Of a stretch of DNA of 48,533 nucleotides, positions 43,116-48,533 are shown one piece after another. The position numbers and the translations under genes were made by a program. Source of the stretch: Bacteroidales bacterium UBA5429 (lineage in GTDB: Bacteria; Bacteroidota; Bacteroidia; Bacteroidales; WCHB1-69). Positions within the stretch are counted from its first letter, which is position 1. Each line of letters opens with the position of its first letter. Below the pieces are notes generated by a model that worked only from the letters and a program-made list of their open reading frames with translations, did not search any database and was not told the origin of the DNA. The stretch covers positions 1-48,533 of the forward strand of contig DIRT01000032.1 of assembly GCA_002427605.1 (NCBI GenBank), read 5' to 3'.

Positions 43116-43694
43116 ATGGGAAAATCATTAAAAGGAACACAAACAGAAAAGAACTTATTGAAAGCTTTTGCCGGAGAATCTCAAGCACGTAATAGATATG
43201 AATTTTTTGCAAAAGAGGCAAAGAAAGAGGGTTATGAGCAAATTGCTGCCATTTTTACTGAAACTGCATTGCAAGAAAAAGAGCATGCTAAAAGATTTTT
43301 CAAATTTTTAGAAGGTGGCATGGTTGAAATCACTGCTCCTTATCCTGCAGGAGTGATCGGAACAACAGCTGAAAACTTAAAAGCTGCTGCTGAAGGAGAA
43401 AATGAAGAGTGGACAGAACTCTATCCTCACTTTGCAGAAGTTGCTCGTGAAGAGGGTTTCAAAGAAGTAGCTCTTGCTTTCGAAATGATTTGTAAATCAG
43501 AAGCATTTCATGAAGAGAGATATTTGAAATTACTCAAAAATTTGAACGAAGGTAAAGTATTTGAACGTGACGAGAAAGTAGTTTGGAAATGTGCCAATTG
43601 CGGCTATGTTTATGAGTCTAAAAAAGCATTGGATCTTTGTCCTGCTTGCTTACACGGCTTAGCATACATGCAAATCAAAGAAGAAAACTACTAA
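43116..43694 (+). CDS. rbr: Rubrerythrin
   Basis: 192 residues. A four-helix di-iron domain (1-~150) has KNLLKAFAGESQARNRYEFF, ALQEKEHAKRFFKF and the later MICKSEAFHEERYLKLL, supplying the Glu and His ligands. A C-terminal rubredoxin-like domain has WKCANCGYVYESKKAL and DLCPACLHG (two CxxC knuckles). It reduces hydrogen peroxide to water in anaerobes and fits an organism with an anaerobic lifestyle. Promoter and a strong terminator bracket it as a single-gene unit. The adjoining FMN reductase may supply electrons, but this is only suggested by proximity. Confidence 0.97.
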   Translation: MGKSLKGTQTEKNLLKAFAGESQARNRYEFFAKEAKKEGYEQIAAIFTETALQEKEHAKRFFKFLEGGMVEITAPYPAGVIGTTAENLKAAAEGENEEWTELYPHFAEVAREEGFKEVALAFEMICKSEAFHEERYLKLLKNLNEGKVFERDEKVVWKCANCGYVYESKKALDLCPACLHGLAYMQIKEENY

Positions 43695-43715
43695 GATTTC
43701 GGTTTTGGATGAAAC

Positions 43716-43748
43716 AAAAAAAGCAGGTTGAAAAACCTGCTTTTTTTG
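43716..43748 (+). terminator. Terminator of rubrerythrin
   Basis: AAAAAAGCAGGTT-GAAA-AACCTGCTTTTTTT: a GC-containing hairpin with flanking A and T runs, able to stop transcription from both rbr and the opposing tRNA genes. Confidence 0.9.
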
Positions 43749-43751
43749 TTG

Positions 43752-43824
43752 AGCGGAAAACGAGACTCGAACTCGCGACCCTAACCTTGGCAAGGTTATG
43801 CTCTACCAACTGAGCTATTTCCGC
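43752..43824 (-). tRNA. tRNA-Gly (GCC)
   Basis: 73 nucleotides on the minus strand. GCGGAAA pairs with TTTCCGC in the acceptor stem; D arm AGCTCAGTTGGTAGAGC; anticodon loop CTTGCCAAG gives GCC; T arm has GGTTCGA-like GAGTTCGAACTC. Discriminator base is U. CCA is not encoded. Confidence 0.95.
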
Positions 43825-43835
43825 TTATATTTCCG

Positions 43836-43920
43836 TACCTTGGGCGGGAATTGAACCCGCACGGCCGCAATGGCCACAGGATTTTAAGTCCTGCGTGTCT
43901 ACCTATTCCACCACCAAGGC
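43836..43920 (-). tRNA. tRNA-Leu (UAA)
   Basis: 85 nucleotides on the minus strand, with a long variable arm (TGGCCATTGCGGCCG) as in leucine tRNAs. Acceptor GCCTTGG pairs with CCAAGGT; anticodon loop CTTAAAA gives UAA; T arm GCGGGTTCAATTCCCGC; discriminator A. It lies 11 bp upstream of tRNA-Gly and shares its transcript. Confidence 0.95.
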
Positions 43921-43950
43921 ATCCTTCAAAGAACGTTCGTAATAAGGGTG

Positions 43951-43958
43951 CAAAAATA
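43951..43958 (-). promoter_or_regulatory. Promoter of the tRNA-Leu/tRNA-Gly pair (TATTTTTG)
   Basis: TATTTTTG on the minus strand 30 bp upstream of the tRNA-Leu 5' end. Confidence 0.7.
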
Positions 43959-44026
43959 CAACTTTTTTCAATATGAAACACAAAAAAAATAAAAAAAATA
44001 ATAGAAAACAGTTGAAAAACTTTTTA

Positions 44027-44034
44027 TACATTTG
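44027..44034 (+). promoter_or_regulatory. Promoter of the frameshifted secreted-protein gene (TACATTTG)
   Basis: TACATTTG with an upstream TTG at 44012 (GTTGAAAAAC) in the -33 region; 30 bp before the first ATG. Confidence 0.62.
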
Positions 44035-44063
44035 CAATTCATTGATAAGATTGATTTTAGGAG

Positions 44064-45505
44064 ATGTTTACGTCCTCAATAATTAACACCATGAAGAGTA
44101 GGTATTTCCTTTTTATTGCATTCTTTTGTTTGATTTCAATTGCTTTTTCTCAGAATAGTAACGACGCAAATTTTCATGAACTTTACTTTCATGTCATTAG
44201 TGACTCTAATCGTAATTGCTTGTTAGTCAGTACAATTGTTTTTGATTCTGAAAAAACAATAGGAAAGCTCATAAAAGTTGACTCCCATGGGAATTTAATT
44301 AATGACTTTATATATGAAGAAGAGGAAGGGGATGTCTATTTTTTTAATATTCATTTTATCAACAATAGCTATTTTGTTTTTGGATCAATATCAAATGATA
44401 GTCATAATTATCTTCTAACCATCCAACTGAATGAGTATTTCGAATTAATTCAAACCAAAAAGTATCGTTTGCCTGAAAATAAACACATTCAACAGTTCTA
44501 TTCAATATTTGATCCGATAGTAATTTTGTTTATAGCGGATATGCAGGTGATAATTATAGTATGTTTTTTTATAAAATTGATCAGAATTGTGATTCGCTTT
44601 GTTCAAAATTTTTCAATACTTCTTATCAAGCTGCGTACCAAATTCACGAATCAAATGATAAAAGTAAATACTTTGTTTTTTTAGATGGGTATCTTCCGCA
44701 TTTTCAGACTGGAGGAATTTTAGAGATGAGTAAAACGTTTGATACTATTTCATTTCATTTAATTGAAACATATACCCGACATGTCTCATCTTCGTTAAAA
44801 ATGAGTGATTCCACATTTATTGTTTCAAGTATCAATCTTCTTGATGATTATAAACTCTTTTTGAATAGTATAAAATATGATGGTTCAATATTACACTCTG
44901 ATACCTTTTATAAAGCTACAGGAATGAAGGAGTTTCCCGCATTTCGTCAAGGAATAAGTAAAAATAGTGATAATTATTATTACATTGGTTCAACTAGTAA
45001 TTTTGACTACTCAGCCCCCGCTTTTAGTCCTAATGATTCTTGGTTTCACCTAATTAAACTCAATCAAGATCTGGGAATAATATGGGAAAAATGGTATGGA
45101 GGCGATGCCTATTATTCACTCAATAGCATTTTAGCTACTTCAGATGGAGGGTGCTTAATGGTGGGAACTAAATATTCGCATAGTGTTGAAAATCAATTTA
45201 TTCAAGGATACTATATCAAAGTGGATGCCAATGGTAATGAGGAATGGACTCTAGATGTTGAAATTCCGGAATGGTCCTACAAGGTGTACCCCAATCCTAC
45301 TCAATCGGTTTTCAATATTGAGAATAATGAGATGGATATTCAGTCTGTCGAACTTTTTGACATTTCCGGAAAATTGCTGAATTCTGTACAGGATTGCAAT
45401 AACAGGACCATTTCTATCGATTTATCCTCATTTCCTCCGGGTGTCTACCTGGCTAAAATCAAATCATCGAAAGGGATTAGAACTGAAAAAGTGGTAAGGA
45501 ATTAA
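44064..45505 (+). pseudogene. Type IX-secreted protein gene broken by a single frameshift
   Basis: Two frames make one protein of about 480 residues. The first (from 44064, or more likely from Met at 44091 with signal peptide MKSRYFLFIAFFCLISIAFS) runs to about 44505-44520; the second continues the beta-repeat sequence as SDSNFVYSGYADGNYS and on to 45505. The shift (frame 0 to frame 2) fits loss of one base. The second part has repeats of about 50 residues (DNYYYIGSTSNF, SDGGCLMVGTKYS) and a type A sorting domain at the end: YPNPTQSVFNIE, VELFDISGKLL, PPGVYLAKI. Either a recent inactivating mutation, phase variation or an assembly error; beyond the shift the frame is intact. Function: secreted or surface protein, ligand unknown. 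Confidence 0.82.
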
Positions 45506-45531
45506 AATACGACTTTCTCCATCCTTTTTTG

Positions 45532-45539
45532 TATCTTTG
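45532..45539 (+). promoter_or_regulatory. Promoter of pepE (TATCTTTG)
   Basis: TATCTTTG, 25 bp before the ATG at 45565. Confidence 0.7.
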
Positions 45540-45564
45540 CACCTAATATCAAAAAATATCGACT

Positions 45565-46320
45565 ATGAAATTATTATTAATCAGTAACTCAACAAATTAC
45601 AAAGAACCTTATTTGGGATGGTGTATCGACATGATCGAACAGTTCTTAACTAAAGAGGTGAAGAGAATTCTTTTTATTCCTTATGCCGGAGTGAAGATTT
45701 CCGGGAAAAACTACCCCGATAGCTATGATGCTTACGCTGAAAGAGTGTCAACAATTTTCGAAAAATATGGTTTTGCTGTAGATTCAATCCATAATTTTGC
45801 TGATCCTTACGAAGCAGTTAATCGGGCAGAGGCGATTATGGTTGGAGGGGGAAATACTTTTAATCTGGTGGCTGAGATTCATTATAATGAACTGATTGAG
45901 CCGGTTCGCCGTAAAGTAATGGAAGGAACCCCATTTTTAGGATGGAGCGCAGGATCTAATGTGGCTTGTCCATCCTTGAGAACAACCAACGATATGCCGA
46001 TCATCATGCCGGAAAGTTTCGAATGTTTTGACTTTGTACCTTTCCAAATCAATCCACACTACCTGGATCCCTATCCAGAAGAAGTGAATGATGCTATCCG
46101 CCACGGAGGAGAAACCCGTCAAGATAGGATTAATGAGTTTTTATCTGTTAATCCTGAGATTACCGTTGCCGGACTCCGCGAAGGAACTGCACTTTGGGTT
46201 GAAGATGGTACCATCACCTTGAAAGGAAGCAGACCGATGCGTATTATGCGTCACGAACAAGAACCTTTTGAGATTCAACCGGAAACATGTTTTGACTTCT
46301 ATTTCAGAATTAAAAAATAG
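45565..46320 (+). CDS. pepE: Peptidase E (alpha-aspartyl dipeptidase, family S51)
   Basis: 251 residues. MVGGGNTFNLV, then the nucleophile elbow GWSAGSNVACPS (Ser in SAGS) and FQINPHYLDPYP with the catalytic His match family S51. It hydrolyses dipeptides with N-terminal aspartate in the cytoplasm. The first residues (LLLISNST) and the length, slightly above the E. coli enzyme's 229, are normal for Bacteroidota. Single-gene unit with its own promoter. Confidence 0.96.
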   Translation: MKLLLISNSTNYKEPYLGWCIDMIEQFLTKEVKRILFIPYAGVKISGKNYPDSYDAYAERVSTIFEKYGFAVDSIHNFADPYEAVNRAEAIMVGGGNTFNLVAEIHYNELIEPVRRKVMEGTPFLGWSAGSNVACPSLRTTNDMPIIMPESFECFDFVPFQINPHYLDPYPEEVNDAIRHGGETRQDRINEFLSVNPEITVAGLREGTALWVEDGTITLKGSRPMRIMRHEQEPFEIQPETCFDFYFRIKK

Positions 46321-46377
46321 AAAACGAATAGTCTGTTTTATAATTTAAACCTAAGTTGATAAGATTTCGGATCCCAA

Positions 46378-46479
46378 AAAGGCGGAAGGCGGAGGGCGGA
46401 ATAAAATCACGAATTACGATAGGGATATATTGGATCAACAATGAATATGGTCGTAGAGACAGGGCATGCCCTGTCTCTA
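46378..46479. repeat. Repeat block with GGCGGAA heptamers and palindrome copy 6
   Basis: GGCGGAA heptamers (about 46381-46401), ATCACGAATTACGATAGGG, then at 46453-46479 a palindrome with arms GTAGAGACAGGGC and GCCCTGTCTCTA, a variant centre from the CAATG copies. Confidence 0.78.
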
Positions 46480-46502
46480 AAATAAATAAAACCATTTTTA
46501 AA

Positions 46503-47930
46503 ATGAAAAAAAATATTGTTTTATTATTTGTTTTGTTCGTTGTTTTCTCGGCATGCACCACAACAATGAAGCAAGTTGGCGTTTCCTCCCTACCAAAAAA
46601 TGTTATTCAAACAAAAGTTCCCGTTCGTCCGGCGGGACAACAGCATGTGCTGGGATTGGTGGCGCCGAAGATTGATACGGTACGGATCGGGTTTATTGGG
46701 TTGGGAATGCGTGGTCCGGATGCAGTAGAGCGAATGATCCATATTCCCGGTGTGAAAGTGGTGGCATTGTGTGATTTGCACGTAGACAGAGTGGAGAAAG
46801 TACAACAGAATATCTTGGAAAAGAACGGATTGCCTCGTGCAGCAGCATACAGCGGTAGCGCCGATGCGTGGAGAAAACTGGTTGAGCGTGACGATATCGA
46901 CCTTGTATATATTGCTACAGATTGGAAAACACACGCCGAAATGGGCGTTTATGCCATGGAACAAGGTAAGCACGTTGCCATAGAAGTACCCGGCGCGATG
47001 ACAATGGAAGAGATCTGGGATTTGATCAATACTTCCGAAAGAACGCGAAAACATTGTATCCAGCTTGAAAATTGTGTGTACGACTTCTTTGAACTGACTA
47101 CGCTCAATATGGCACAACAAGGTGTGTTTGGTGAAATACTCTATGCTGAAGGTGCTTATATTCATCAGTTGGAGGAGTTTTGGCCCTATTATGAAGGAAA
47201 TTGGCGGTTAGACTACAACAAAAAACATCGGGGAGATCTGTATGCTACACATGGCATGGGTCCGGCTTGTCAAATTTTGGATATTCACCGGGGTGACAAG
47301 ATGAACTATTTGGTAGCGATGGACAGCAAACCGGTGAGCATTCCCGCGTACATGGAGGCGAGGGGAGAAGATGCTACAGGATTTCAGAACGGTCAGCATA
47401 CCATGACGATGATCAAAACCGAAAAAGGGAAAACAATTCATATTCAGCATGATGTGGCTACGCCTCGTCCTTACTCACGGATGTACAATGTCGCGGGTGT
47501 GAACGGATTTGCGAGTAAATATCCGACTCCCGGTTATGCGCTTAAGGGTGAAGTGTTGAACAAAAGCGGTGCTCCTGAATTGGGAGACTTAAGCGCACAC
47601 AAATTCATGTCTGATGAAGCCCGCAAAGCGTTGATGGAGCAGTATAAACATCCTATTCAGAGTGAGTTGGAAGAAACCGCACGTCAGTTGGGTAAAATAG
47701 CCCACGGGGGCATGGATTACCTGATGGATTACAGACTGATTTACTGTCTGCGTAACGGTTTACCTCTGGATATGGATGTGTACGATTTGGCAGAATGGTG
47801 CTGTTTGGGTCCATTGACTGCCATTTCGTTGGAAAATAACAGTGCACCGGTCGAAATTCCCGACTTTACACGCGGACATTGGAATGATCTGCAAGGATAT
47901 AGACACGCTTTTGTTGAAGGTAGAAGGTAG
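46503..47930 (+). CDS. GH109-like (Gfo/Idh/MocA) NAD-dependent glycosidase lipoprotein
   Basis: From the ATG at 46503 the protein has 475 residues; the longer frame from 46356 reads through a repeat and is rejected. A lipobox FSAC gives a lipoprotein. A Rossmann domain follows (VRIGFIGLGMRGPDAVERM, ALCDLHVDRV, VYIATDWKTH, AIEVPGAMTMEE), then a C-terminal domain with EEFWPYYEGNWRLDYNKKHR, GDLYATHGMGPACQ and NGQHTMTMI. These match family GH109 alpha-N-acetylgalactosaminidases, which use bound NAD+ in a redox-elimination mechanism on glycans such as mucins. Substrate is by analogy. The last codons (VEGRR) and the stop are formed by the adjoining GAAGGTA heptamer repeat. Confidence 0.85.
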   Translation: MKKNIVLLFVLFVVFSACTTTMKQVGVSSLPKNVIQTKVPVRPAGQQHVLGLVAPKIDTVRIGFIGLGMRGPDAVERMIHIPGVKVVALCDLHVDRVEKVQQNILEKNGLPRAAAYSGSADAWRKLVERDDIDLVYIATDWKTHAEMGVYAMEQGKHVAIEVPGAMTMEEIWDLINTSERTRKHCIQLENCVYDFFELTTLNMAQQGVFGEILYAEGAYIHQLEEFWPYYEGNWRLDYNKKHRGDLYATHGMGPACQILDIHRGDKMNYLVAMDSKPVSIPAYMEARGEDATGFQNGQHTMTMIKTEKGKTIHIQHDVATPRPYSRMYNVAGVNGFASKYPTPGYALKGEVLNKSGAPELGDLSAHKFMSDEARKALMEQYKHPIQSELEETARQLGKIAHGGMDYLMDYRLIYCLRNGLPLDMDVYDLAEWCCLGPLTAISLENNSAPVEIPDFTRGHWNDLQGYRHAFVEGRR

Positions 47931-48030
47931 AAGGTAGAAGGAAGAATAAAAGTCGAAAGTCGAAAGTCGAAAAAAATTACGAATTACGAATTACGAATTA
48001 CGGGGTTATAAATTTTGATTGAAAATGGTT

Positions 48031-48057
48031 GTAGAGACAGGGCATGCCCTGTCTCCA
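48031..48057. repeat. GTAGAGACG-type palindrome, copy 7
   Basis: GTAGAGACAGGGC and inverted GCCCTGTCTC; same AGGGCATGCCCT centre as the copy at 46453. Confidence 0.78.
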
Positions 48058-48145
48058 TGATGTTATTATGCAATAGTATTAAAATTATAACAAATATTTG
48101 ATATTCAAGTAATTATGAAAAGAGAAATTTAAATTAATTGTGGCT

Positions 48146-48172
48146 GTAGAGACGCAATGCTTTGCGTCTCTA
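48146..48172. repeat. GTAGAGACG palindrome, copy 8
   Basis: GTAGAGACGCAATGC with inverted arm GCGTCTCTA, the same form as copies 3 and 5. Confidence 0.8.
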
Positions 48173-48295
48173 TGACAACATGATTTCATAATTGATCACA
48201 CATTCTCCAAAAGACATAATATTCCAGAGTGGGGAAATAAATTTGCACAAAGGAAAGCCTTTCCTGCCCCCTGTTTTTTTTTATTTCTAAATAAT

Positions 48296-48325
48296 AAAAA
48301 GAACCCATCATAGAGTTCTTTTTTT
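48296..48325 (-). terminator. Terminator of tRNA-Leu (UAG)
   Basis: AAAAAGAAC and GTTCTTTTT arms around an 11-base loop, directly after the tRNA 3' end on the minus strand. Confidence 0.75.
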
Positions 48326-48326
48326 G

Positions 48327-48408
48327 TGCGGATGAAGGGACTCGAACCCCCACGCCTCTCGGCACTAGATCCTAAGTCTAGCGCGGCTACCAATTACGCC
48401 ACATCCGC
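48327..48408 (-). tRNA. tRNA-Leu (UAG)
   Basis: 82 nucleotides on the minus strand. Acceptor GCGGATG pairs with CATCCGC; anticodon loop CTTAGGA gives UAG; variable arm TGCCGAGAGGCG; T arm GGGGGTTCGAGTCCCT; discriminator A. CCA is not encoded. Confidence 0.94.
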
Positions 48409-48425
48409 TTGGAAAATTGGAACTG

Positions 48426-48433
48426 CAAAAGTA
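48426..48433 (-). promoter_or_regulatory. Promoter of tRNA-Leu (UAG) (TACTTTTG)
   Basis: TACTTTTG on the minus strand 17 bp upstream of the tRNA 5' end. Confidence 0.7.
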
Positions 48434-48533
48434 CAATTATTTTTAATATAAAAATGTCAAAATAAAAATATTTTTGATTTTTTTTATACGTTCACAAGTT
48501 GTTGATAGGATTATAGATTCAACAGGCAAAGTT

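Larger units (their letters stand above)
47916..48295. repeat. Composite intergenic repeat block at the right end
   Basis: No gene in about 380 bp. In order: GAAGGTA heptamers (47916-47936), TCGAAAG heptamers (47953-47971), AATTACG heptamers (47976-48003), palindrome copy 7 (48031), palindrome copy 8 (48146), ACATTCTCCAAAAGACATAA, the GAGTGGGGAAAT element and an AGGAAAGCCTTTCCT hairpin with CTGCCCCC (48251-48272). Confidence 0.82.

Noticed and set aside
43796..43981. 61-residue minus strand frame across the tRNA genes
   Set aside because: It overlaps two clear tRNAs; typical false frame from tRNA sequence.
46356..46502. Longer N-terminus for the GH109-like protein
   Set aside because: The extra 49 codons read through GGCGGAA heptamers and a GTAGAGAC palindrome; the signal peptide and lipobox begin properly at 46503.
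48196..48393. 65-residue minus strand frame at the right end
   Set aside because: It overlaps tRNA-Leu (UAG), its terminator and the GAGTGGGG repeat.

Overview
The window is a piece of a Bacteroidota (probably Bacteroidales-like) chromosome. The clues are the many promoters of the TAnnTTTG type, two secreted proteins with type IX secretion C-terminal domains (one type A, one type B), families largely confined to this phylum (DUF4292, DUF5606, the ~660-residue form of urocanate hydratase), a TonB-dependent receptor, and a GH109-type lipoprotein. The left edge cuts a C45-type Ntn-hydrolase gene.

Layout. 1-8.7 kb is a surface-glycan region: an FkbM methyltransferase and two glycosyltransferases on the + strand, then a minus-strand operon (licD-like, fused cytidylyltransferase/PEP mutase, phosphonopyruvate decarboxylase, Fe-type alcohol dehydrogenase). 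Together these predict synthesis, CMP activation and transfer of a C-P phosphonate, most likely 2-hydroxyethylphosphonate, onto a glycan. 8.7-18.4 kb is an accessory/defence island read entirely from the minus strand: a metallo-beta-lactamase-fold protein, a DUF4145 protein plus a membrane/winged-helix-like protein, a reverse transcriptase of the Abi/'unknown group' type, a DUF3800 protein, an orphan 242-residue protein and an AbiE-type toxin-antitoxin pair. Four of these units start from a nearly identical promoter block, and homologous junction sequences lie between genes, so the island looks like an array of cassettes.

18.6-21.6 kb holds two tandem NhaD-type antiporter genes duplicated with their downstream flank. 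21.7-31.6 kb is + strand housekeeping: YfhO membrane protein, glycosyltransferase, YitT protein, urocanate hydratase, a lipoprotein, a DUF5606 protein and others. 31.7-33.2 kb has a four-helix-bundle protein with an eroded start and phosphofructokinase. 33.3-42.1 kb is a + strand cluster: a type IX-secreted CUB/PKD protein, DUF4292 lipoprotein, QueG, arabinose-5-phosphate isomerase, RluD-type pseudouridine synthase and a TonB-dependent receptor. 42.5-48.5 kb carries an FMN reductase, rubrerythrin, tRNA-Gly(GCC), tRNA-Leu(UAA), a frameshifted type IX-secreted protein, peptidase E, a GH109-like lipoprotein and tRNA-Leu(UAG).

The intergenic DNA is unusual. It is built from several families of short tandem repeats, nearly all with a 7-bp unit, from a palindrome family of the form GTAGAGACN...NGTCTCTA(C), from CCCCTTCGGGG hairpins and from a GAGTGGGG...CTGCCCCC element. 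These occur in a recurring order and appear to be a composite dispersed repeat. All calls come from reading the sequence alone; no database search was run.
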